64,000 nt of DNA from Mailhella massiliensis (lineage in GTDB: Bacteria; Desulfobacterota; Desulfovibrionia; Desulfovibrionales; Desulfovibrionaceae): positions 940,406 to 1,004,405 of the forward strand of contig NZ_LT706952.1 of assembly GCF_900155525.1 (NCBI RefSeq). Reading direction: 5' to 3'. Below the pieces are notes generated by a model, which was not told the origin of the DNA, ran no database searches, and worked only from the letters and a program-made list of their open reading frames with translations. The position numbers and the translations under genes are program-made. Positions 48,076 to 55,970 of this stretch are shown piece after piece. How positions within the stretch are numbered: the first letter of the stretch is position 1; each line of letters opens with the position of its first letter.

Positions 48076-49552
48076 GGGGCATCTCCTTTTTTTCGCTCTC
48101 CCCGACGCCCTTTGCCAGGGGCAGACGCAGTGCTCGCGTACAGGAAAGCTTCATAAGTTCAAGATCATGGGTAATCACCAGCACGCAGGCTCCCCTTTCG
48201 GCAAGAAGCTCCAGCGCCCGGGCTATGCGCAGCATGTTGCCGCCGTCCAGCCCGCTGGTGGGTTCGTCCAGAATGAGGACATCCGGTTTCTTGGCAAAAG
48301 CGCAGGCAATGACGAGGCGCTGCTTCTCTCCGCCGGACAGCGACTGCGGGTGTCTTCCCGCAAGGGGGGAAAGGCCGAACATGTCCAGAAGCCTCTCCAC
48401 GGAAAAAGCCTCTTCCCCGCAGAGCCCTTTGGCATCACTCAGACGGCGGGCCAGCTCCAGACAGACTTCCAGTTCCTGCGTCACGGTTTTCATGTGCAGC
48501 TGATGATCGGCGTTCTGCAGCACGATGCCCACGCGGCCGAGAAGCGCCTCCGGGGCAATACCGGCGCCGTCGATGAAAAACCTCCCCTCCCTCGCCCGGT
48601 TCAGCCCGGTGAGCAGGCGGGCCAGCGTGGTCTTGCCCGCGCCGTTCTCCCCGATGAGGGCCGTCACGCCGGGCCGAAGAGAAAAGGAGACTTGATGAAA
48701 CAGATCCGCCTGCCCCTTGTAGGCGAAAGAGAGTTCTTCCACACGAAGGCCGCGTTCGCCGCTTCCGTTCTCCCCTTTGTGCGTGGGCCTGTTCTCCGGC
48801 AGAAGGCGACGCACGTCCTCCACATGGCAGTCGCGCAGGCCGCAGGCTGCACGCAGCCCCTCGTCTTCCAGAAGAGCATAATTCCCCATGGCGCATATCT
48901 CGCCCTTCTTCATGACGAGCACGCGGTCGGCCACGCCTTCCAGCCAGTACAGCCGGTGATCCACCACCAGGATGGCCATGCCGCTTTCCTTCAGGGCTCG
49001 CAGACGGCAGGCCAATTCCACAGTGGCTTCCGGGTCGAGGTTGGCCGTAGGCTCGTCGAGCACCAGAGCGCGCGGCTCCTGCGAAAGAATGGAGGCAAGC
49101 CCCACCTTCTGCTTCTGCCCCTCGGAAAGCTCATGAATGGAATGATGAAGTACGGGGGAAAGCCCGAAGGAATCCGCAGCGCGGCGTACCTTCTCCCGCG
49201 TTTCCTCCGCGGCTAGGCCCCTCCATTCATGCACGAAGGCAAGCTCGTCCTCCACCCCCAGGGCGAAGAACTGCTGCTCCGGGTCCTGAAACAGCGTGCC
49301 CACCATGCGGGAAATATCCTTGAGCGGCATGGCGGAGGTATCCCTGCCGTCGATGAGCACGCGCCCCTTCAATGTTCCCCGGAAGTAGCCGGGGCAGAGA
49401 CCGTCGGCAAGGCGCATGAGCGTGGTCTTGCCGCAGCCGCTCTCGCCGGAAACCAGCACCAGCTCGCCGGGTCGCACATGCAGATTGATGTCCTTCACGG
49501 CGCAGGCATCGGAAAAGGGGTAGGTATAGGTGACGTTTTCAAAGCGTATCAT
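48056..49552 (-). CDS. ECF transporter ATPase with two fused ABC domains
   Basis: 498 residues from ATG 49552 (GGGAGA upstream; a further in-frame ATG 5 codons earlier is less likely). Two complete ABC domains: the first with Walker A GESGCGKTT, signature LSEGQKQKVG and LVLDEPTAN; the second (from about residue 270) with GENGAGKTT, LSGGEKQRL and LILDEPTSG. Together they form the EcfA-EcfA' pair of an energy-coupling-factor importer in one chain. Neighbouring EcfT and S-component genes complete the transporter, and the TonB, HutW and HutX context suggests heme as cargo. Confidence 0.92.
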   Translation of the reverse strand: MIRFENVTYTYPFSDACAVKDINLHVRPGELVLVSGESGCGKTTLMRLADGLCPGYFRGTLKGRVLIDGRDTSAMPLKDISRMVGTLFQDPEQQFFALGVEDELAFVHEWRGLAAEETREKVRRAADSFGLSPVLHHSIHELSEGQKQKVGLASILSQEPRALVLDEPTANLDPEATVELACRLRALKESGMAILVVDHRLYWLEGVADRVLVMKKGEICAMGNYALLEDEGLRAACGLRDCHVEDVRRLLPENRPTHKGENGSGERGLRVEELSFAYKGQADLFHQVSFSLRPGVTALIGENGAGKTTLARLLTGLNRAREGRFFIDGAGIAPEALLGRVGIVLQNADHQLHMKTVTQELEVCLELARRLSDAKGLCGEEAFSVERLLDMFGLSPLAGRHPQSLSGGEKQRLVIACAFAKKPDVLILDEPTSGLDGGNMLRIARALELLAERGACVLVITHDLELMKLSCTRALRLPLAKGVGESEKKEMPHERFLQ

Positions 49553-49576
49553 GTGTTCTCCCGGCACAGGCCTTCA

Positions 49577-50362
49577 TCAGCGCATGCCCATGCTTTCGCC
49601 GCCCCATACGGCATGGCAGTACAGGGCGAGCGCCGCAGCGGCCACGGCCAGTACCACAAGCACGGTATCGCGCCGCGTCCATGCTCCCGCCCGGAAAGGC
49701 ACGAAGCGCCCGCCCGCCTCCAGTCCCTTGAGTTCCGCCGCAATGCCCAGTTCCTCCGATGTTCTCAGCGAACGGAACAGAAGCGGAGCAAACAGAAGGC
49801 GCAGCATCATGAACGGATGGCGGCACATTTCCCCGAAACCGAGATTGTAGCCGCGAATCTTCAATGTTTCTGCCACCTGGCGGATGTCGTTCATGAAGGT
49901 GGGAATGAAGCGTATCATCACCGCGCCGGGAATATAGATGCAGAAAGGCAGACGCAGACTTTTCAGCGCCGTAAGCAGTTCCTGTATGCGGCAGGTGAGC
50001 GCAAGGGGCAGCACTACGTTCAGCATGACGGCTCCGCGCAGAAACGGCACGGCAAGCCCCCTGAAGGAAAAGGGCATGGCCGGCATGAGAGAGGATATGC
50101 CGAAGGTGAAGAGCGTTGCGATGCCCGCCATGACGCCCAGCACCGCGTATGCGATAAACAGCGCGCGAAGGCGGCGCAGGGAAAGCGCATAGAGAAAGGA
50201 AACCGTAAATAGCACCATCTGCCCCTCAAAGGAGGATACGGCGATGGTGACCGCCGAACTGAGCAGGGTGACGAACATGCGGGAACGCACGTCGAACGCA
50301 GATCTTTCCACCGCTTTCCCGCCTTTGCCTTCCCAGGGCCTACTGATGAATGATGCCTGCAT
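49577..50362 (-). CDS. ECF transporter transmembrane coupling protein EcfT
   Basis: 261 residues. Membrane helices at about 25-45, 48-62, 68-90, 100-125 and 235-252, and the coupling region FIPTFMNDIRQVAETLKIRGYN typical of EcfT, with RSLRTSEELGIAAELKGLEAG as the second coupling helix. It transmits ATP hydrolysis to the S component. It overlaps the S-component gene by 23 bp. Confidence 0.92.
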   Translation of the reverse strand: MQASFISRPWEGKGGKAVERSAFDVRSRMFVTLLSSAVTIAVSSFEGQMVLFTVSFLYALSLRRLRALFIAYAVLGVMAGIATLFTFGISSLMPAMPFSFRGLAVPFLRGAVMLNVVLPLALTCRIQELLTALKSLRLPFCIYIPGAVMIRFIPTFMNDIRQVAETLKIRGYNLGFGEMCRHPFMMLRLLFAPLLFRSLRTSEELGIAAELKGLEAGGRFVPFRAGAWTRRDTVLVVLAVAAAALALYCHAVWGGESMGMR

Positions 50363-50882
50363 GGCGCAGCTCCCTTACCGCCCGTACACCGGAAAAAAGT
50401 CCCCCCACGGAGCCCAGGTAGCCTATGGCCACAAAAGGCACCGCCATGACCATCATGGCCGGGTTTTCACGCAGGAACAGCCACGACACGCCGAGGGAAA
50501 GCACCTTGCTCACGATGTCGAACACCGCCGCGCCGATGACCGCGTTTCTGGCCCCGCCCGCCGTACGGCCCGGCCACATGGCCGCTTCCGCCGCAAGTGC
50601 GGCAACGAGCATGGGCGGCAGGAGCGTGACGCTCGCGCCGAGCAGCAGCATGCTCACGATGATGTTGATGACGGTGAAGAGCAAAAGCGTGCCCGGTCTG
50701 TGAACCTTGCACAGCATGACCACCAGAAGCGTGGTGAAAACAAGGTTCTTGCCCATGAGACTTATGGGGTTCATGCCCCCGCCTGCGAGCGCCACCAGAA
50801 GCGTGGCGACCTTGGAAGCCGCGGCGAACACGCCGATGACCACCAGTTCCCGGGCGCTCCAGCAGGAAAGAAATCGCGTCAT
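50340..50882 (-). CDS. ECF transporter S component, MptD/Trep_Strep-like
   Basis: 180 residues, five to six membrane helices. The beginning SARELVVIGVFAAASKVATLLVALAGG and the mid-region GASVTLLPPMLVAALAAEAAMWPGR fit the MptD/Trep_Strep group, whose substrates are mostly unknown. It determines what the transporter carries. Its position between a TonB receptor and the cytosolic heme genes suggests heme or a related tetrapyrrole. Confidence 0.82.
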   Translation of the reverse strand: MTRFLSCWSARELVVIGVFAAASKVATLLVALAGGGMNPISLMGKNLVFTTLLVVMLCKVHRPGTLLLFTVINIIVSMLLLGASVTLLPPMLVAALAAEAAMWPGRTAGGARNAVIGAAVFDIVSKVLSLGVSWLFLRENPAMMVMAVPFVAIGYLGSVGGLFSGVRAVRELRHAGIIHQ

Positions 50883-50966
50883 GGTTCTTCCTTCTCGTCA
50901 GGAAAACATCCCGCCGTGCCGGGCACGGCGGGAACACGGCCGGGACAGCCCCGGCCGTACCTTTTC

Positions 50967-53183
50967 TCAGAACTTGTAGCTCAGCTTCACGTTGGCGTGG
51001 AGGCCGGGCTCAAGAATGGCCGTATTATACTGATAGCGCTTGTCGAAAATGTTCAGCACTTCCGTAAGCACGGAGAAGCGCTTTTCCTTGCCGAAATCGA
51101 AGCCCAGCGCGATGTTGGCCGTGGTGAAGCCGCCGAGATCGTAGTCGCTTGCGCCGGAGGCGGAACGGTACACGGTTTCGGACTGGCTGCGGCCGTACAC
51201 GTCGGCACGGAAATCCACGGTTTCGGTAAGAGCTCTGGCATAGCGCACGCCGTAACGGCTCACCCATTCGGGCGTGGCGGTATCATAGGTCTTCCAGCCG
51301 TTGCCGTCGTCGTACTGACGGCGCATCCAGGTAAGCGTGGCATAGGGGGTGAAATCGCCCCAGGCCGTGGCGAAACGGTAGCTTGCCGACAGTTCGGAAC
51401 CGAAAGTTCTGGCGTCGGCCACATTGGTGTAGGTGTAGACGCTGCTGCTGCCGGGTACGAGCACGGAGGCGATGTAATCGTCGGCAAGGGAGTAGAAGAA
51501 GGCCAGATCGAAATTCAGATCGCCGTGATTGTAGCGCGCGCCCACTTCAAAGTTGTTGGAGGTTTCGGGATCGAGGTTCGGGTTGCCGTAAATGGTGCCG
51601 CCGCCCATGGCCGTGCCTATGTACTTTTCCGTAAGGTTCGGCACGCGGAAGCCCTGCGCCCAGCTTGCGCGAAGAGCAAGGTCTTCTATCCCCGTCCACA
51701 CGAGGCCCACGTTGAACACGGGACGGGATTCGGAACTGTCGCCGAGGGCGGCGCCGCCGGAACGCTCGCCGTTGTAGTGCGACATGGCCATTTCCACCAC
51801 CTTGTCGCCCATCATCATGCCCATGCCCGCATAGCCGGTCCTGTATTCATCGCCGCGGGTCAGTTCCGTGCGCACATGGATCCAGCGCACGCCGTAGGTA
51901 AGGGCCAGATTTCCGGGAAGCTGGCTTTCCATGGAGGCGAACAGCGACTGATTGAGCTGGCTGCCGTCGTAGAACTTGGTGGTGCCGTATCTGCCTATCA
52001 TCCCCATGGTGGGGCTGCCGAAGGGCAGGAACATATCCATGTCGGTACGGCCTTCGGAATCGAGCCTGTCGTAGTTCAGCTCATAGCCTGCAACAAGGTA
52101 GTTATCCGCGCCGAGCTGCCAGTCGGTCTGGAGGGAAACGCCCCTGCTGCGGATGATGTTGTGGGCGTAGTTGTCCATGATGACGTGCCCCTCGCCCTTC
52201 ATGGTGACGGGCATGCCGTTGTAGGAGTACGACTCTCCGGTATGTACGGCCTGGCCCACATAGTTCTGCATGTCCTTTTCGTTCTTCTGATAATAGGCGT
52301 CGAAGCGAACACGGGCGAGATACTCGCTTATGTCCCGGCCTTCCGCGAACATGTAGTACTTGGTGCGCGCCCACTTGGGCACCTTGACGAAGAAGCGGTT
52401 CCCGTCCGTATTGTTGCTCATGGCCGTGGAGTTGAAGGAACCCTTATAATAGTCCAGGCCCGCGCCCATGGTGAAGTGTTCGGAAAAGTCGTAGCTCAGG
52501 AAGGCCGAGGCGTCGGTCTGACGGAAATTCGTATTGTCGAGCTCCCCTTCGGGCGTATGGATGTCTCCCTGATCGGAATGGGAGCCGGAAAGGCTGTACT
52601 TGAGACCGTCGAGATTGCCGCGCACGGCCATGCCTTCGGAAAAACCCCGGGACGCACCGCTGTAGCCCGTCCAGATCTCGCCTTCCACGGGCTTCTCTCC
52701 ACCCTTTTTCGTGATGATGTTCACCACGCCGCCGATGGCGTCGGAACCGTAAAGCACGGAAGCCGGGCCCTTGATGACTTCGATGCGTTCGATACGCGAG
52801 GCGTCGATGAGCATGGGCGAACCGGACATGGACTTGTGCTCGGAAATCTTCTGCCCGTCGATGAGCACCAGCGTACGGAAGGCGTCCTCACCGCGGATGG
52901 ATATGCGCTTGAGGCCCTGGGAACCGTCGTTCTGTATCTGTACGCCGGGCACGTCCTCCAGAAGTTCGCCCACGGTACGAGCGCCGGAACGCCGCACATC
53001 CTCGGCCGTCATCACGGTCACGCTCATGGGAACCTGCTGCAGCTCCTTTTCCACTCTGGTGGCGGTGACGTACACGTCCCCCGCCTTCACGGCGTCTTCC
53101 GCATGGGCATACGGAACCCCGGACAGCGCGCAGGCCAGAACAGCGAAAGACGCGGCCCACGTCGTCGATTTCATTTTCATCAT
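50967..53183 (-). CDS. TonB-dependent outer-membrane receptor, probably heme
   Basis: 738 residues. Signal peptide 1-28 (ends AHA-ED). The TonB box region is near VYVTATRVEKEL, and the plug domain (about 45-155) has VPMSVTVMTAEDVRRSGARTVGELLEDVPGVQ and IERIEVIKGPASVLYGSDAIGGVVNI. The barrel follows and ends in Phe (ANVKLSYKF). GFRVPNLTEKY and NPNLDPETSNNFEVG correspond to the FRAP/NPNL region of heme receptors, with FRVPN in place of FRAP. It is placed directly after hutW in the operon. Confidence 0.92.
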   Translation of the reverse strand: MMKMKSTTWAASFAVLACALSGVPYAHAEDAVKAGDVYVTATRVEKELQQVPMSVTVMTAEDVRRSGARTVGELLEDVPGVQIQNDGSQGLKRISIRGEDAFRTLVLIDGQKISEHKSMSGSPMLIDASRIERIEVIKGPASVLYGSDAIGGVVNIITKKGGEKPVEGEIWTGYSGASRGFSEGMAVRGNLDGLKYSLSGSHSDQGDIHTPEGELDNTNFRQTDASAFLSYDFSEHFTMGAGLDYYKGSFNSTAMSNNTDGNRFFVKVPKWARTKYYMFAEGRDISEYLARVRFDAYYQKNEKDMQNYVGQAVHTGESYSYNGMPVTMKGEGHVIMDNYAHNIIRSRGVSLQTDWQLGADNYLVAGYELNYDRLDSEGRTDMDMFLPFGSPTMGMIGRYGTTKFYDGSQLNQSLFASMESQLPGNLALTYGVRWIHVRTELTRGDEYRTGYAGMGMMMGDKVVEMAMSHYNGERSGGAALGDSSESRPVFNVGLVWTGIEDLALRASWAQGFRVPNLTEKYIGTAMGGGTIYGNPNLDPETSNNFEVGARYNHGDLNFDLAFFYSLADDYIASVLVPGSSSVYTYTNVADARTFGSELSASYRFATAWGDFTPYATLTWMRRQYDDGNGWKTYDTATPEWVSRYGVRYARALTETVDFRADVYGRSQSETVYRSASGASDYDLGGFTTANIALGFDFGKEKRFSVLTEVLNIFDKRYQYNTAILEPGLHANVKLSYKF

Positions 53184-53200
53184 CCAATCCCTCTCGTTGG

Positions 53201-53217
53201 CGTTTCCCCTCGGGAAA
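53201..53217. other. Intercistronic hairpin between hutW and the receptor gene
   Basis: GTTTCCC-CTC-GGGAAAC; 7-bp stem, 3-nt loop, no T-run. Could affect relative expression of the receptor. Confidence 0.4.
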
Positions 53218-53297
53218 CGGACGTATATGCAAGGCGCGCCCCTTGTCGCACCTTGTGCGGCGACCCTTCCCTGCCCTCCCGGAAGGGCCGCCGTTCA

Positions 53298-54728
53298 TTA
53301 CTTATGCTCATCCAGCGTATGCTTCAGAAAATCCTGCAGAAGCTGGGAAAGATTCACCTGCCAGAACTGGCCCGCAAGCGTGAGCACCATCGCGCCTTCG
53401 CGCATTTCCACAAGCCCGGCGCGCGTCCACTGTTCCAGCAGAGGCGCAAGCGAGGCGACCACCTCTACCTGAAAACGCCGTTCCAGCCCGGCCAGATCCA
53501 CCCAGCCCTGTTCCATGGCCGCGGCCACGGCGCGGAAAAAGTAAAAATGAGGATCGGGCCGCGTAAGCATCATGACGGGCTTGCGGCCCGCGTTCACCAT
53601 GTCCTGCCAGGTCTGATAGCTGCTCTGATTGAGGTAGAACCAGCCTGCGAGATTGCCGCCCGCACCGGGGCCGAAGGCAAGGCAGTTCGCGCTGCCCTTC
53701 ACCTTGAGATTGTACAGATTGCGTTCGCGGCTGGTGCGCGCCCAGTGCGTCAGAGAAAGGCGGCGGTAAAAGCGCCTCTCAAGCTCCTTCACCGCGGCGG
53801 CGAACATGGCCGACTGCATGGGAACATCGGCGGAGGCGGGAAGCCGCCCCTCACTGATGGCTCTGCCGAGGGGCGTCTGCCCGTAGACGTTGAGCTGGTA
53901 GCAGTCCATGCCGTCCAGCTCCGCGGAACAGGCGACGGCGATGTCGTCCATCCACACGTCCATGCTCTGCATGGGAAAACCGAAAATGAGATCCACAATC
54001 ACGGCGGCCTGATTGTAGCTCTTCAGAAGTTCCAGCCGGCGCAGCACCTCTTCCTGCGAGGCAAGGCGACCCATGGTGCGGCGTATCTTCGTGCTGAAAC
54101 TCTGTACGCCCAGGGAAAAACGGTTGGCGCCTCCCGCAAAGCAGGCTTCCATCTTTTCCGGGCCGAAGTTGTGCAGCCGCCCCTCCACCGTCATCTCGCA
54201 GTCGTTGGCAAGCGGCAGATGCGTGCGCACGGCCTTCAGCAGACGTTCCAGGTCTTCCGCCTCCAGCGCAGTGGGCGTGCCTCCGCCGAAATACACGGCA
54301 TGGACGGGCCCCTCGTTCTGGGCGCGTCTTTTTTCCCACAGGCGGAGTTCTCTGATGAGTGTATCCGTATAGCGGGCGCTTTCTTCCCGGCTGTAGCCCT
54401 GATTATAGAAACCGCAGTACAGGCAGTGCGTTTCGCAGAAGGGCACATGAATATAGGCCACGCTGTCTCCCCTGCGGGGGACGTCCAGAAGCTTCTCAAG
54501 GCTCCCCTCAACATCGGAAGGAGCCACCATGTTCCCTCCCACTCCGGGGTGAACCGCAATCTTCCCGTCGAAGGCACGGGAAAGCGGATCCACCCCTTCC
54601 CTTGCGAAATACTTTGTCAGGCTCCAGGCCTCCCCCTCTTTCCCGGAAGCGGTAAAGGCCATGCCGTTCATGCGCATATCTTCGGAATCTATCCGCTCTT
54701 CCCGAATCTGTTCTCTGGCGGCGTTCAT
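53298..54728 (-). CDS. hutW: Radical-SAM heme-utilisation protein HutW/ChuW type
   Basis: 476 residues from ATG 54728 (AGAGGA upstream; an ATG at 54761 lacks one). The radical-SAM cluster motif is CETHCLYC (Cys-x3-Cys-x2-Cys), followed by GGGTPTALEAEDL and a HemN-like barrel. ChuW-type enzymes open the heme ring anaerobically to a linear tetrapyrrole (anaerobilin), freeing iron without oxygen. First gene of the Fur-headed heme operon, which fits an obligate anaerobe. Confidence 0.92.
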   Translation of the reverse strand: MNAAREQIREERIDSEDMRMNGMAFTASGKEGEAWSLTKYFAREGVDPLSRAFDGKIAVHPGVGGNMVAPSDVEGSLEKLLDVPRRGDSVAYIHVPFCETHCLYCGFYNQGYSREESARYTDTLIRELRLWEKRRAQNEGPVHAVYFGGGTPTALEAEDLERLLKAVRTHLPLANDCEMTVEGRLHNFGPEKMEACFAGGANRFSLGVQSFSTKIRRTMGRLASQEEVLRRLELLKSYNQAAVIVDLIFGFPMQSMDVWMDDIAVACSAELDGMDCYQLNVYGQTPLGRAISEGRLPASADVPMQSAMFAAAVKELERRFYRRLSLTHWARTSRERNLYNLKVKGSANCLAFGPGAGGNLAGWFYLNQSSYQTWQDMVNAGRKPVMMLTRPDPHFYFFRAVAAAMEQGWVDLAGLERRFQVEVVASLAPLLEQWTRAGLVEMREGAMVLTLAGQFWQVNLSQLLQDFLKHTLDEHK

Positions 54729-54797
54729 GTGTTCCTCTTTGAGTTTTCGCGAGGCGTACAAAAGTTATACGGCTCAAACTTTTTTTCGAGTAATATG

Positions 54798-54816
54798 GAA
54801 ATTGAAATTCATTGTC
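54798..54816. promoter_or_regulatory. Fur box upstream of the heme operon
   Basis: GAAATTGAAATTCATTGTC matches 14 of 19 positions of the canonical GATAATGATAATCATTATC, 70 bp before the hutW start codon. Confidence 0.75.
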
Positions 54817-55030
54817 AACTTAAAAATACCTTTTCAGGTCGATCACTGTGCATATTCCGCCGCAGGCGGCATCCGGGCAGGGCGAGGGAAGAAAGAGTCG
54901 CCGGAAAAAATCCCCGAAACCGGTGAACTTCCGCTTCCGTCGAAAACGCCGTCCACGGCGAAATATGCCGGAAAACGGATGCAACAATCCGCAGACTCTC
55001 CGCTCCGCGGCACAGTCATGTATCATTCAT

Positions 55031-55055
55031 ATACATGTATCGTTAATACATGTAT
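55031..55055. promoter_or_regulatory. Upstream activating site: two ATACATGT repeats (HbpS-like gene)
   Basis: ATACATGTAT and ATACATGTAT (55031-55040 and 55046-55055), 15-bp period, about 70-90 bp upstream of the -24/-12 promoter. The same motif occurs before the next sigma-54 promoter, so it is a likely enhancer site for the regulator encoded at 55971. Confidence 0.65.
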
Positions 55056-55119
55056 AAAAAATATACAGTTCCGACTTTTTCACAGCCTTCTTCCCGTTTT
55101 TATGATAGTATATTTTTCA

Positions 55120-55135
55120 TGGCACGGCTTTTGCA
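55120..55135 (+). promoter_or_regulatory. Sigma-54 promoter of the HbpS/GlcG-like gene
   Basis: TGGCACG-GCTT-TTGCA, a perfect match to TGGCACG-N4-TTGCW. Confidence 0.92.
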
Positions 55136-55239
55136 TGTGTTTTTTATCACATTTCTTTTCCCCCTACAGCGCAGGCATTCCCGCAGCCGCCAAGGCTGCT
55201 TTCCTGCCGCGACCTCTGTACTGCGACAAGGAGTTTTCC

Positions 55240-55635
55240 ATGATACGACAGTCTTCCATTCTTTCCGCGTTTCAGCAGCTTTCGCATCTGGCGGGGCCGG
55301 GCGCTCCCGTATGCGCCTGCGTAGCCGACGAACACGGCTTCATCCTCGGCTATACGCAGATGGACGGTTCCTCCTCCCGTTCCTTCACCATGGCACGGGC
55401 CAAGGCCTATACCGCCGCCCGCATGGGCCAGAGCACGGCGGACTTTCATGAACGGCTGGTGCGCGAAAAGCTCTCCCTTGCCGACTTCGGCGACGGACTC
55501 ATGACTTCCGTACAGGGCGGCGTGCCGCTGCGCGATGAAAACGGAAAAATCCTGGGCGGCGTCGCCGTATCGGGACGACGCCCGGAAGAGGACGAATCCC
55601 TCGCCCGGCATCTTGCGGCAATGCTCATTTCCTGA
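55240..55635 (+). CDS. HbpS/GlcG family (DUF336) protein
   Basis: 131 residues from ATG 55240 (AAGGAG upstream). A single GlcG/HbpS domain: VCACVADEHGFILGYTQMDGSSSRSFTMARAKAYTAARMGQ, then GGVPLRDENGKILGGVAVSGR. Some members bind heme or cobalamin; others accompany glycolate, propanediol or glycyl-radical pathways without a known role. It has no signal peptide. Although close to the heme operon, its perfect sigma-54 promoter and ATACATGT sites tie it to the catabolic regulon to its right. Confidence 0.88.
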   Translation: MIRQSSILSAFQQLSHLAGPGAPVCACVADEHGFILGYTQMDGSSSRSFTMARAKAYTAARMGQSTADFHERLVREKLSLADFGDGLMTSVQGGVPLRDENGKILGGVAVSGRRPEEDESLARHLAAMLIS

Positions 55636-55970
55636 GGAACCTTTGCGCGGAGCATTCCGCCCACTCGGAAGCTTTGCATGAAAAAAAGTTCAACCCACAG
55701 GCATAACAAGCTATTTCATTGAAATCCGTTCCGTTTTGCATCACACATGTCCAGGTGAGATTCCACCCCGGATGTCTGCATCATTTCTGCAGGAAACGGC
55801 GTCCGCCGGGAACGATGACCGCGGAAAACTTCCGGCGTCAACGGCATCTGCAAGAACGGGAACGGCGTGTGCGCCGTTCCCCGCTTCATCCGTGCCGAAC
55901 CGGGCGCTGTCTTCAAGAGCGTGTATAACCCCTGTATTCATCCGCTCTCATTCGTCTTACGGAGGAACAT
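55636..55970. other. Intergenic region before the sigma-54 regulator gene
   Basis: 335 bp without a convincing gene. It contains a perfect hairpin GGGAACGGCG-TGTG-CGCCGTTCCC (55858-55881) with no T-run, about 90 bp before the regulator gene; possibly an mRNA leader element. Confidence 0.5.

Noticed and set aside
50244-54926. 1560-codon open frame on the plus strand across the heme operon
   Set aside because: It overlaps five well-supported minus-strand genes and its translation is low-complexity antisense; not a real gene.
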